DNA from: Cranoglanis bouderius
Taxonomy: Eukaryota; Chordata; Actinopteri; Siluriformes; Cranoglanididae
Reading direction: 5' to 3'
Length of the DNA stretch: 64,000 bases
NCBI GenBank assembly: GCA_023630585.1
Contig: CM042558.1
Location: 14,050,800-14,114,799 of the forward strand
Shown here: positions 12,471 to 22,901 of the stretch, one piece after another
Numbering within the stretch: position 1 is the first letter of the stretch
Layout of the letters: each line of letters begins with the position of its first letter
Program-made: the position numbers and the translations under genes
Notes under the pieces: model-generated
The model's database searches: none
The model's input: the letters and a program-made list of their open reading frames with translations, nothing else
Told to the model about the DNA's origin: nothing

Positions 12471-12711
12471 TGCGGACAGTGAACCACCTAAAGACAAATA
12501 AAAACATAGCAAGTGCCAGAGGCAGAAACAGGGAGGACCACAGACAGCATGCCACAGACACCGGCGCCATCTTGCTACCAATACTTCCATCTGTGAATGG
12601 AATGCCAGATGAATAATGTAAATCCTGAGAACTTGGAGGAAACCCACACAGATGGTAACCTGAGCTCACCCCCAAATTCTCCATTATTATTAAGGATGAT
12701 GAAAATAGTCA

Positions 12712-12980
12712 AGTCAAGACAAATTTATTCATAAAGCACATTTAAAGGCAACAGCATTTGGTCCAAAATGCTGTACAAAACATTAAAATTCATCACATTA
12801 AATAACATTATAACACAAAGAATAAAAAGTTTTAAGAGAAGATTTAAAAATAGATAAAGCTGGAGCAGACCTCGCGTGAAAAGGGAGACTGTTCCAAAGT
12901 TTGGGACCAACCACAGAAAAGGCTCGATCACCCTTTGTCTTAGTTCGACAACGGGGACAGATGGAAGAAGCTGATTACAT
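12712..12980. repeat. Retroelement-type interspersed repeat, copy 2
   Basis: TTATTCATAAAGCACATTTA, 'CCAAAATGCTGTACAAAACA' and 'TTCCAAAGTTTGGGACCAAC' repeat the order seen at 11736-12130. The 240 bases before it (12471-12711) hold nothing I can name. Confidence 0.6.
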
Positions 12981-13139
12981 GCTCTCAATGTAATAAATAA
13001 AATAATACATTTATACACGGAATACTTACCAATACTGATTTTATTCTCATTCAAACGTCTAATGCTGCAAAAAAGTGAAAATACCTTGAATATAGTTTAT
13101 AAATGTATCTAGTATTTCCTGTTAGAAGATTACAATACA

Positions 13140-13447
13140 CGGGGGGTATGGTGGTTAGTTTTTAGCACGTTTGCCTCGCACCTCCTGGGGTTTGAATCCT
13201 GCCTCCGTGCTGTGTGCATGTTTGCATCTTCTCCCCATGCTCTGGGGGTTTCCTTTGGGTACGCCAGTTTCCTCCTTCAGTCCAAAGACATGCGTTGTAG
13301 GCTGATTGGCATTTCCAAATTGTCCATAGTGTGTGAATGTGTGCATGATTGATTGTGCCCCGCGATGGGTTGGCACCCTGTCCTGGTGTTCCCCGCCTTA
13401 TGTGCCCTGTGTAGGGTAAGTGGTATAGAAAATAGATGGATGAATGG
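13140..13447 (+). mobile_element. tRNA-derived SINE
   Basis: The head resembles a tRNA gene with internal RNA polymerase III promoter boxes: GGTTAGTTTTTAGCACG in the A-box region and GGTTTGAATCC as a good B box at about 13189-13199. The body carries 'TTTCCTCCTTCAGTCCAAAG' and 'CCGCGATGGGTTGGCACCCT', typical of an abundant fish SINE. The 3' end is a short ATGGATGA-type repeat. Flanks AGATTACAATA (about 13127) and AGATTACCATA (about 13448) look like an imperfect target duplication. It has no protein and depends on a LINE for mobility. Confidence 0.85.
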
Positions 13448-13955
13448 AGATTACCATAAACCAAATATATGATTATTAAACCTATTTCTAGACATTTTGT
13501 CCCACTACTTTTAAAGCTCAAAATTGTCGTGTACTATCAGAAGATAATTTTTCTAAATTTAAGTATTTCTAGAGCATGTCTAGAAAGAATCAAATCTGCC
13601 AATAGAACAAGAAGATTTAAAGCTTGTGTAAAATATGTAAAAGCATCTAAAAGTAGGCTGAATAATATTCTATTTATAATAATCTCATAATAAACCAAAT
13701 ATTAGACAAATTTGCTCATATTTAAGATACTTTCACTTGCTTAGATATGTTCATGTGAAAGGTTTACATTTAGGTCCTAAAATTTATGCATAAAAGTCTG
13801 AAATTGGTTTTGCTGAAGAGGAGAAAAAAAAGAAAGAAAGAAAAAAGTAACTTTTCTGCATTAGTTTCAGGTACGAGGCTTTAATTCTACCACACTATGT
13901 AGCATTTTGTTGAAAAACAGCTGCATCAGATAACATTTGTTTGGAAAGTATCCGA
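13448..13955. other. No recognised feature
   Basis: AT-rich, with A-rich patches near 13825-13850. Confidence 0.4.
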
Positions 13956-14055
13956 TCTTTAAGGAGGGCATTAGTCAGAGAAACAACCAAGAGACTGAGG
14001 GTAACTCTCAACATGATGCTGCCACCACCATGCTTCACTGTGTTTGAATGTGGCA
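13956..14055. mobile_element. Chimeric Tc1-like scrap
   Basis: GGCATTAGTCAGAGAAACAA reads in transposase-sense orientation, while CTGCCACCACCATGCTTCAC, about 45 bases later, reads antisense. Two parts of one Tc1-like family thus sit head to head in 100 bases, consistent with internal rearrangement. It is based on recognition of common fish text. Confidence 0.4.
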
Positions 14056-14396
14056 GGAATATTGAGAATATTTTATGTATGAGGGGTTAAACTAATTTAG
14101 GTTAAAGCATTCAATGTGTGCTTTTACCAGTTGGACATTGAGTTGTGAGTTGGTGGTTTTAGAACACATCATGTGACATTCTGTGTATATTTACCAATTA
14201 GCATGATTTATTTATTTATTTAGTGAATTAATTGGTTTGATTAAAATATATTTAGTATCTTACAGGTCTGGAGGGTTAGGGTCGATAAAGTGTTCAGCTG
14301 TGATTTGTTGACAGCCTCCAGTTAAATTTAGGAACCACCAATCCATCCAATAATGTCAGTGTGGTGGTGTATAGTCCTCCAGAGGACCATCCATTG
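14056..14396. other. No recognised feature
   Basis: AT-rich, with a short (TTTA)n patch near 14207-14221. Confidence 0.4.
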
Positions 14397-14453
14397 GTGT
14401 GTGTGTGTGTGTGTGTGTGGGGTGGGGGTGGGGTTGGGGGTTTGGGGGGGGCG
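14397..14453 (+). repeat. (GT)n followed by a G-run tract, G-quadruplex candidate
   Basis: About 11 GT units lead into five G-runs of 4, 5, 4, 5 and 8 bases with spacers T, T, TT and TTT (14419-14451). This is the canonical G4 pattern on the plus strand. The run positions are read directly; folding is inference. Confidence 0.85.
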
Positions 14454-14769
14454 GTGAACTCGACTGCACTGCAGGGGTATGCAGAGGAAGCAGTGGTCAA
14501 CAGCTGTGTCACTGTTTAAAAAGAGTGTGCTGATGAAAAGAGTCTGCGAGAAAAGTGAAAAAGAAAAAAGAGGTGACAGAGCAAGAGACAGAGCTGGACA
14601 GCTGGATGAATAGAGAGAAAGAGGAGAAGATACTGTTTTTTGTTATTTGATAATGGTCTTGTGCATTAATAATCTCCTCCAGCATTGATAGGTTCAAAAA
14701 CTGATCATATAATGACCCCATGTTCCATCACAAGATGACAAGATGACTTGTTATTTACCTTCCCCTGTC

Positions 14770-14785
14770 ATCTCTCTCTCTCGCG

Positions 14786-14842
<57 letters not shown>
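14770..14842. repeat. Compound (TC)n(AC)n microsatellite
   Basis: TC units with a CGCG interruption run to about 14801, followed by about 20 AC units. Confidence 0.97.
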
Positions 14843-14844
<2 letters not shown>

Positions 14845-15346
14845 ATAAATGTCTCTCATCTCCTCTTACACCCTGTGATCATGTCTGAGTTCCCTGGTCT
14901 TTTGCTCAAGGGTTGTATTTAGATGAAATGTCACTTTTAATGGAAAATGTGATAGAAACAACATCACAGAATATTGCTTGAGCCAGAAGGAAGTGATGAA
15001 AGTTGTGTAGGTGCTGGTCGGGGAGAGTTTGAGTGAGGGTTTATATATTTGTGAGGTGCAGTCTAGACCGTTCAGACATATCCACAAGATGCTCTCACGT
15101 ACACAAATTTAACCACTCACAGCAGGGGTCTAGCCATCATTTCAGCTGTAGGGGGGGACTGTCAAGGCTGTCGATTCTTTATTTCTGACCTTTGTCAAAT
15201 TGGTGAGCAAGAACAGTTTTATCTCTTCTTGCTCTTAATTGGCTTAATATGCAATTTATGATTCTGTACTTGCATGTTATATTGTATATTGCACTGCATC
15301 ATATTAAATACTAGGTAGTTAATGTGCTATAAAATAAAGTGCTAAG
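14843..15346. other. No recognised feature
   Basis: No supported gene or repeat. Confidence 0.4.
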
Positions 15347-15348
15347 TA

Positions 15349-16442
15349 CAGTGCCTATAGAAAATCATCATACCCCTTTGAAATAGTCACTTTATTGTCT
15401 TACAGCCTGAAATCAAAACCCATTAAAAATAATTTTTTTGTTCCAGGTTTATTTACACATTCAGCCTTACAACATTCAAGTAATGTAAAAAGGCAACAGT
15501 TCAGAAACATTAAAAAAAAAGAAAACTAGAATAATGGAGTTGGAAAAGTGATCAGTCCCATGATTTAATACTTCGTAGAGTCACCTTTTGCTTTAATTAC
15601 AGCCTTCGGTCTGTTCGGATATGTCTCTATTAGCTTTGCGCACCTAGAGTGGGGAATATTTGCCCATTCTTCCTTGTAGAATTGTTCGAGTTCAGTCACA
15701 TTTCATGGTGAGTGGTGATTGACTGCTGTCTTCAAGTCCATCCACAGATTTTCAATTGGATTTAGGTCAGGGCTCTGACTTGGCAGCTCAAGGACATTCA
15801 CCTTCCTATCCTTAAGCCACTGTGTAGTTTTTTGGGTGGTGTGTTTAGGGACGTTGTAGTGCTGGAAAGTGAACTACCTGCCCATCTTCAGCTGTCTAGC
15901 AGGTTTTCCTCAAGAATTTGGGTGTACTTGGCAGCATCCACTTTCCCTTCAATCCTGACTAATATCCTCCTGGCTCGGTCATCCAGTTTGGAGGGACGGC
16001 CCAATCTAGGCAAGGTGTTGGTGGTGCCATAGACTTTCCACTTCTTAATAATGCTCTGAACGGTACTCAGAGGGATAGTTAAAGCCTTTGAAATCTTTTT
16101 TGTATCCTTCTCCTAACAGCTGGTTTTCTTATGAAGTAATCAAAACCACTGCAATTGATGTCAGGTGGGGGGACAATTAGCATGGTGTGTGATCTGGGAA
16201 GTGACTGGTTGTACCTGAGCAAGTTTAATAGGTTACCGTAAGGGGCTGATCACTTATCCAAACCAGGTATTTCACTAATTAAATTTTAATAATTGTTCAG
16301 AATTTCTTTCAATGTTATTTCCACTTAGATGTCGAGGGTTATAATGTGTAAATACAGCTGGCAAAAGTTAGATTTAATTTATTTTTAATTTCCAGGGTGT
16401 AATGTGACAAAAGGTAAGGATTTTGATTTTCTATAGGCACTG
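15349..16442 (-). mobile_element. Internally deleted Tc1-like transposon, 1094 bp
   Basis: The element begins CAGTGCCTATAGAAAATC and ends with its reverse complement. TA flanks both sides (15347-15348 and 16443-16444), the Tc1/mariner target. The inner terminal regions remain loosely inverted for roughly 80 bases. It carries transposase remnants on the reverse strand (see 15565-16120). A full Tc1 element of this kind is about 1.5-1.7 kb, so several hundred bases of catalytic domain are missing. Confidence 0.9.
15565..16120 (-). pseudogene. Tc1-like transposase, deleted and frameshifted
   Basis: Read on the reverse strand, the N-terminal part keeps the second helix-turn-helix and GRP box: 'TVQSIIKKWKVYGT' is followed by 'LGRPSKLDDRARRILVR'. 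The frame then jumps into the C-terminal half at 'IEGKVDAAKYTQILEENLLD', so the region with the first catalytic aspartate is deleted. A frameshift and a stop follow. The later part reads 'FQHYNVPKHTT', where the second catalytic aspartate of the usual Gln-Asp-Asn-Asp-Pro-Lys-His motif is Tyr. The third motif 'SPDLNPIENLW' with its glutamate is intact. The end is 'KAVIKAKGDSTKY' plus stop. The copy cannot encode an active enzyme. Confidence 0.88.
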
Positions 16443-16444
16443 TA

Positions 16445-16835
16445 TATTCGACACCAGACTGTGTTCATGTGTGAGAAAAGAAAAGTTCCAACAGTTCTGT
16501 GGATGAAAGAAGAAATAACTTGGATTTATACAGAGATTGCCTCCAGTTGTGTGATTTATTTTCTACACCCACGTCAGGTGCTTCACATGCCCCCGAGCAT
16601 CTTTCTCATCAGCAGTAGTAGTGCTAAGATCAAAATAAAATACACGCTGTACTTTTCTTTTTCTTACTTCATTCATTTTTTTAAATATACTTGGATGAAA
16701 CAACTGCTATAGCTTTGTCAGGATATTTGCATTGTCTTTACAGTAATATATTCATAACAAGGTTAATAATTAATCACAGGTTTTTCTTCACTTAACCATC
16801 TTCTGCATACATTTGGTGTCTGTTAAAAATTTGTT
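16445..16835. other. No recognised feature
   Basis: The open frame 16461-16712 shows no domain. Confidence 0.4.
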
Positions 16836-16925
16836 ATAATTATACCACAGCGCTGCTGAATCCTCAAGTCTGATTGGTTAGAATTTCTATAACAACAACT
16901 CTACACTCGGCTCTTACGAGTTCTG
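16836..16925. repeat. Interspersed repeat, family B-like terminus
   Basis: ACCACAGCGCTGCTGAATCC, 'TCTGATTGGTTAGAATTTCT' and 'ATAACAACAACTCT' are typical of one end of the abundant fish MITE that I call family B. Confidence 0.45.
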
Positions 16926-16964
16926 TAGTGACACCATAGGGCAGGTGGTTGAACTTACATTAAG

Positions 16965-17130
16965 GAAGGTATGGTTGGCCTCTGTGGAGGAACCTTTAAA
17001 TGTCCAAAGTCCTAGGAACCTTTACAAGAGTATTTATTTTTCCCCCAATGTTTCATGTAGAACCTTTTTCAAAAGCTAGAAATGTTAATCATCCAGAGAA
17101 CTGGAGGAACCTTTTATAAAGACATACTTT
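16965..17130. mobile_element. MITE fragment of the 'aggaacctt' type
   Basis: GAGGAACCTTTAAATG, 'TAGGAACCTTTACAAGAG' and 'GGAGGAACCTTTTATAAAG' recur, as in the larger copy at 40371-40843. It is non-coding. Family assignment is by recognition only. Confidence 0.4.
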
Positions 17131-17174
17131 ATATTACTGTAGTTATGTTTTTTTTTTTAAGTGTAAAATATATA

Positions 17175-17480
17175 AAAACAGGTTGGGCCTTGCATTTAAG
17201 ATTAATTTATAGCAATAATTTGTTGTTTGCTCAATTTCTCTTGAAGTTAATAAGATTGTAGTTAATAAGAACAAAGCCAGCCTGTTACTGAGAAACCGCA
17301 ATACACAAAGTCCTCCGTCCTGAAGATTTTGCCTGTAGATTTTCTGAACATTTTACCTGAGTGCTAAATAAACATCTCGAAACGAGTTTCTGTTATCACT
17401 GTTATTATTTAGCAGCTATATATAGTCGTTCCCTCACCAGCCGCCACCCCCCAACCCAAAAAAAAAAAAAAAGCTTGTCA
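17175..17480 (-). repeat. Interspersed repeat, family B fragment
   Basis: AGCAGCTATATATAGTCGTTC followed by CCTCACCAGCC, a C-rich patch and an A-run parallels 7361-7470. The rest matches loosely. Confidence 0.45.
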
Positions 17481-18336
17481 TGTTACAAGAAACCTGAAAA
17501 TGAAAAATCTGGAAAGTTCAGGAAATTTACTGTCTGATTTGAGAATTCAACAGTGTCATGGTATAAGGAAAATTAAAATACACTGACCAGTAAATTGTAG
17601 GTAAACCTGGTGTAGTAGCTGAGTCACCTCATGTTATTTTACTGGTCTGATACTCAGTCCAGATATTTCACCAGTCATTTTTCCAGTCATTAAAATTATC
17701 CTAAAAATTAGTTATATTATCCTGAATATTGTCTCTGTACATTGTAATAAATTGGTAGATTTTTTCTGCCTATTCAATCACAGCACAATCTAGCAATTAA
17801 TATTTATGATCAGATCCTCAATTTTATTTCATTAATATTTAGTAGCTGACTCATGCAAGTTTAAAAATATGGCTGGCCTGAATGGATAAAACTATCAGGG
17901 AGGAATACAGAATATTCACCCATGAGTTCAGCAGGAAGTTTCTCAGTGGTGAGTTTACACTACAGTTTACTCAGTGTAGTCTACAGGGTGTTGTTGAACA
18001 CGTCTAGACACATCTAGATGCAAATATCACGAAATGAAAGCTGAAATTTTGATCTATTGCCTCATACTCCTCTTTTGATCTCAAACTCAAAGTCTTCAGT
18101 GTATAGCAAAAACAATACAATTAGACTTGTCGTCCCAATACTTTCAGAAGGGACTGTATATACATTTTAGTTCACATTCACTCAACTCTATTACATATTA
18201 CACATTCACCCCCATGAAATACTTGGAGAATCACATGTTCAAGAGGAAGTTGTATCATCTGAAATTCCTGAAGCTCATGGGAAGAAGGAAATTACTATTG
18301 TGTAAAATGTTACGGTAACATTGACTGACATGGTCA
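17481..18336. other. No recognised feature
   Basis: AT-rich sequence. The frame 18127-18318 shows no domain. Confidence 0.4.
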
Positions 18337-18344
18337 CTTTGAAA

Positions 18345-18680
18345 TAGGGCTGGGCGATACATCCATTTAATACCGATATTGTGATAAGTGATTACACGAT
18401 ACACTTTTCTGAGATATCGATGGTATAGTGACGTATTTTTTAGGTTTTTAAATGGTACTGAATGGATGCTGTTGATCATTTTTAAAAACTTAATCTTCTT
18501 TGTCTTTGTAGGCATTAAAGAAAAATATTTTGTCAAACTCAATTTAAAAATTTTTTTGTTTATTTTACTACTGTTTTTCATACAGTTTCTTAGCTAAATT
18601 ATTTATTGTGATATGCATCGTGTATCATAGAAATGTCCTCAACTTTCGTGATGATATTTTTGTCATATCGCCCAGCCCTA
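18345..18680. mobile_element. hAT-type MITE, 336 bp, with perfect 8-bp target duplication
   Basis: It starts TAGGGCTGGGCGATA and ends in the complement. CTTTGAAA occurs immediately before (18337-18344) and after (18681-18688). The interior (for example 'GTAGGCATTAAAGAAAAATA') is the reverse complement of text in 760-1186, so both belong to one family. The minus-strand frame 18255-18581 runs through it and is spurious. Confidence 0.9.
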
Positions 18681-18688
18681 CTTTGAAA

Positions 18689-19655
18689 GTACTTGTGCTG
18701 CTCAATTCATTGACTGGTCAATAGACAGATACGTCATTATAATGTCCTCATGTCATTAGCATGAATGCTAGTTAAATGTATTTTATGTACTTGCTAATTC
18801 TATGCTGAAATAAAAAACTTTGTTGTTACTTATTTAAGAGCAGACCGAAGCCAAAACCTTGTAAAAAGCCTGAAAATGCTAAATAAAGTTAACTTTTTAA
18901 GAGTTAAAGGGCTAAATAGCACCCCAATTGATTATCCATATAATTCCTTTAGCATTCTTTCTGATTTCCTCAGGAACAAATTGAAAATTTGTTCACACTG
19001 TTTGTTTGGTCATTTACAGCTGGTCATATGTAGAGTTTTGGGCATCAGGAGGGTTTTTTTTTTCTTCCTTTTTTCCGTTTCCTTATTCTGAACCTAGACT
19101 GGGCTTTTAAGCTGTAAGTGTGACATTGTGTGACATGAACCCTTTTCCTGTCAGATTAGTGGTGTTCATGGACGGGGAGGAAATTCAGATGTGAAAATTT
19201 TCAAGCCAGCTCATCAAAAAAGCTAAACAGCTGAAACATCTACAGCAGTTCTGTCAACTTGTTTGCCTTTTCCAAAGGATTTTAAAATGCACTTAAATCT
19301 TTTGCATGTTCGTCTACTTTGAAAGTCCTTTCCTGCAGTTCTAAAGACAGTGGAGCAGCAGGCAGGAAGAAATTAATGATTTAAAGCTTGAGGTTCTTGC
19401 ATAGCAATGAAACAGATTATTCTCTTTTGAGGAAGGCAAACAGGCGTACCAGCAACCCAGAAAACATCACGCCTTGTTTTAAAGCATAATTATATCTGGA
19501 TGAGGAAAATGTACTTTCTCTTGGATCTCTTGTTGGATGCACTATGCATTTTTAATTATACTGGCTTTTTAAATGAGTGTGTTTGTCAAGTTCCTCTTTA
19601 TTTATTTATTTATTTATTTATAACTAGGAATATGACTCTTTTGTATTAAAACTGG
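18689..19655. other. No recognised feature
   Basis: A short (TTTA)n tract lies near 19598-19621. There is no gene. Confidence 0.4.
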
Positions 19656-19659
19656 TACC

Positions 19660-19716
19660 ATGAGGTTTGTATACACCCTGGATGAGACGCCAGGGTGCAT
19701 TCTCTCTCTCTCTCTT

Positions 19717-19786
<70 letters not shown>

Positions 19787-19895
19787 CCCTAAGGACAATT
19801 TAGAGTCACCAACTTACCTACGTTGCATGTTTTAGGAGGTGGGAGGAAACTAGAAAACCCAGGAGCAACACACATGGACATGGGGAGAATGCTCC
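19660..19895. repeat. Fish dispersed repeat carrying a (TC)n(AC)n microsatellite
   Basis: ATGAGACGCCAGGGTGCATT comes before a TC tract (19701-19724) and about 30 AC units (19725-19785). Then 'GGACAATTTAGAGTCACCAA' and 'GTTTTAGGAGGTGGGAGGAA' follow. This combination is a widespread fish repeat whose internal CA tract is prone to expansion. Related fragments lie near 31590-31800 and 40840-40920. Confidence 0.7.
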
Positions 19896-20184
19896 CATAT
19901 TCTCTATTGTTTGATTTCCCGTTGTTTACGCGTTATAATAAATAATACCATGATTAATAAACAGACGAGATCACATCATTATCTCTTACATATTCACTAC
20001 AAAGACATTATATGTAGTGATTCATACTTAATTTTCTTGTCAGCTTGAGGAAAACTGTCCAAATGTCTAATGAACATTGTCTTTGCTTTCCCCCCAAAGT
20101 TTTATAACTCGCGCACTCATGAAAGTGAAACCCTTCCACTTACGTGACTATTTCATTCCGTCCTTCAAGATCCCAGTCCTGATG

Positions 20185-20400
20185 CAAACTCAAGTCTCAG
20201 CCAGATGCCCTGTGAACCTTTCTGGCTTTTTTGTGCCAGCACCACATCAGTTGTGTTTTCATTAGTGGATGTTTGTGGATGTCCACTTCTCAGTTGGTCC
20301 ACAACACTTCCAGTCTTCCAGTCTGTTTTGGAAGACATTTTGCTAAAAATTGTTCATTTGCCCAATATATGGAGACTTTTGGGACGCCCTGCCCCGTAAA
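20185..20400 (-). pseudogene. Mariner-like transposase N-terminal scrap
   Basis: On the reverse strand a terminal text GGGCGTCCCAAAAGTCTCCA is followed by a reading 'TGSVVDQLRSGHPQTSTNEN' and 'TTDVVLAQKSQKGSQGIWLR'. This resembles the linker and helix-turn-helix part of mariner/IS630-type transposases (Gly-Ser-Val-x-Asp-x-x-Arg-Ser-Gly-x-Pro). It ends in a stop, and no catalytic domain follows. The assignment is tentative. Confidence 0.45.
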
Positions 20401-22174
20401 TAAAGTACTCGTATTCCCTTATATCCCTACTACACACATTTGTTGTGAAAGGGAAGAATTTTCACTGACTTTCATTGATTCTTCTTCCGTTTCAGTCTGA
20501 TTATTGAAGTGTTGAAATGAGCACTTGAGAAAAAAGAAATGTTGGTGATGAAAACAATGTTTAAATGTGATGGGACAGAGAAATATGCATTTAGTCTCTG
20601 CTCCAAGTTCAGAACAGATGCATCTGTTCAGACTCCATGGCTATAGTCCAATATGGGAATATGGCTCCACTGCGAACTAAGTGTTGTCAAGATTCATTTA
20701 TGATAATTGCATATCTCAACCTTTGTAAGGAAGACATTTTATGAAAATTACCCTTCACAAATTGTAGTTGAATACCCACGCTCTAGAGAAAGCAAAGAAA
20801 GAAAGAAGTCTGGCTGGCTAATAGTACTTTTTTGGTGATACAATTTGTTTGAAATCCAATTAAATCATGAAAATAAAGGTTTTTCTGCTCATGCTGAAAT
20901 ATTCACTATACTGTGTATCAATTTCTAAATATAAAAGTAAACTTGGCTTAGTGGAAGGTTAAGATGTTTCACAGAATCAATAAAATATTTGATTCTTGGC
21001 ACATGCTACCATTTTTTTTTCCAATTGAAAGTATTTGTAGGAGTTACAGAGAGTGCCTTCACAAGAGTGCCTTTAGCTTTTGCTTGAAATGGAAGGCAAA
21101 AAAAAAAAAAAAAAAGCACCCTCGACCACTTCAAAGAAGGTCTGTTACGCAGATCATAAAGGCGATGGATATCATCGCGGTTCATTTTCAGAGAGCATTA
21201 GGCAAACTTGCCATTCAGTCTTAAGCAGCTCAAGGCACTGACCTTGAACTTTAGACACCACAGATTCAGGGCAGTTCAGACATGCTGCAGTATTTCCGCT
21301 TCAGCTCATGGGCCACAGTCTGGAGTGTGCATACTTGTGTTGTTAAACTAATAGACACTTATTTTTTCCACTTGCTTTGGAGCTGAAGGAACTCTCTTTC
21401 AAAAAAAAAAAATAGTTCTGAATCTAGCCTCCAGCTTAATGGTGCTTGTGTTCTCACCTTTTGCTCTACCAGGTTTCTCTGAATTCTGTGCTGTTGCTGT
21501 TGCTTTTCCTTCATCATGGTGTGATGTGGTCTCGCAGAGCATCAGAGATATAGACAGAAAGAGGGAACGAGTTTACAGGGTTTTCTGAGGGGAAGACTGG
21601 GTCTCAGAGCTCAAAGCTCTGACAATCTTTCTAAAGCCTCTAGTTCTCTCTCTCACTTACCCAACTTTCCTTACCGTTTGATCCGTTCCTCTGTCCCTCG
21701 TACCCAATCTGTCTGTTTCTGTTACTCTTTCAAATAAGATTAGATGAAATGAAAAACACTTTTATGACTGGTTGAAGCTTAAATCATGTTTGTTAATGAA
21801 TAAGAAAGTAATAACAGAGGTAAAACGCTACAGGTGAATAGGATATAAAATAAAACAATAAATATCAATGAATCTTTGCCATTAGATTGCTGATATTCTT
21901 TGGTATTGGAACTTTTTCAAAACGTACGAGCGTCTATGCAAATGAGGCTTTGTCTAATTAAATGCGAATAAATCTACATACATAATAAAACCAAACAAAT
22001 CTAGCCCTTTAATGTTCTTATAATTAAAATGTTTGTTTCTCTTTGAATATGCTCTCAAGTGAAATAATTTTACAGAAAATTGTGTAATTTCTTTATTATA
22101 ATTTTATTATAGTTTCTTCATTTATTAACCAAGAAAATACCATGCACTGATATTGAAACGTACATAATGACACA
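20401..22174. other. No recognised gene
   Basis: A-runs lie at 21099-21115 and 21401-21411. The frame 20964-21224 is broken by the A-run and has no domain. A segment near 20615-20780 resembles 53575-53700 ('CATCTGTTCAGACTC', then 'TAGTTGAATAC'), so both may be copies of an unnamed repeat. Confidence 0.4.
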
Positions 22175-22176
22175 TA

Positions 22177-22899
22177 CAGTTGTGCTCATAAATTTACATA
22201 CCCCTTGCAGAATCTACAAAATGTTAATCATTACAAATATATAAGAGGGATCATAAAAATTGCATGTTTTTTATTTATTTTTTATTTAGTACTTCCCTGA
22301 AGAAGCTATGTCACATAACAGATGTTTACATATAGTCCTATAGGACAATAATAACTGAATTTACACAAACGAACCAGTTCAAAAGTTTACATACGCTTGA
22401 TTCTTAATACTGTGTGTTGTTACCTGGATAATCAACGACTGTTTTTATGTTTTGTGATAGTCACTCATGAGTCCCTCGTTTGTCCTGAGCAATTAATCTG
22501 CCCACTTTTCTTCAGAAAAATCCTCCATGTCCTGCACATTCTTTACATTTCCAGCATTTTCTGCATATTTGACCCCTTTCCAACAGCGACTATATGATGT
22601 TGAGATCCATCTTTTCACACTGAGGACAAAGGAGGGACTCGTACACAACTATTACAAAAGGTGCAAACATTCACTGATGCTCAAGAAGGCAACACGATAC
22701 ATTAAGAGCCAGGGGGTGTAAATTAGTGTGTAAATTATTATTTTGTTTAAAGATCTTTTTTTTTCCATTTAATACTACCCTTCAGAAGCTACATAAGATA
22801 TTTACATGTTTCCCAGAAGACAAAATAATAACAATTTACACTGATCATTCTGTTCACATCCCTCTGGCTCTTAGGTGTGTAAATTTATGAGCACAACTG
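22177..22899 (+). mobile_element. Foldback-type Tc1/mariner MITE, one arm deleted (723 bp)
   Basis: The ends are CAGTTGTGCTCATAAATTTA and its complement, flanked by TA (22175-22176 and 22900-22901). The body up to about 22715 is one arm of the long inverted repeat seen complete at 62050-63100; the central loop follows at about 22725-22875. The other arm is missing, so the loop joins almost directly to the right terminus. The 66-aa frame 22397-22597 also occurs in both arms of the other copy, but it reflects shared DNA and not a protein. Confidence 0.88.
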
Positions 22900-22901
22900 T
22901 A

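Noticed and set aside
22397..22597. A conserved peptide frame found three times in the window (22397, 62267 and 62821 on the minus strand), suggesting a small protein family.
   Set aside because: All three lie in arms of the same foldback transposon. The similarity is at DNA level and extends outside the frame. The element is non-coding.
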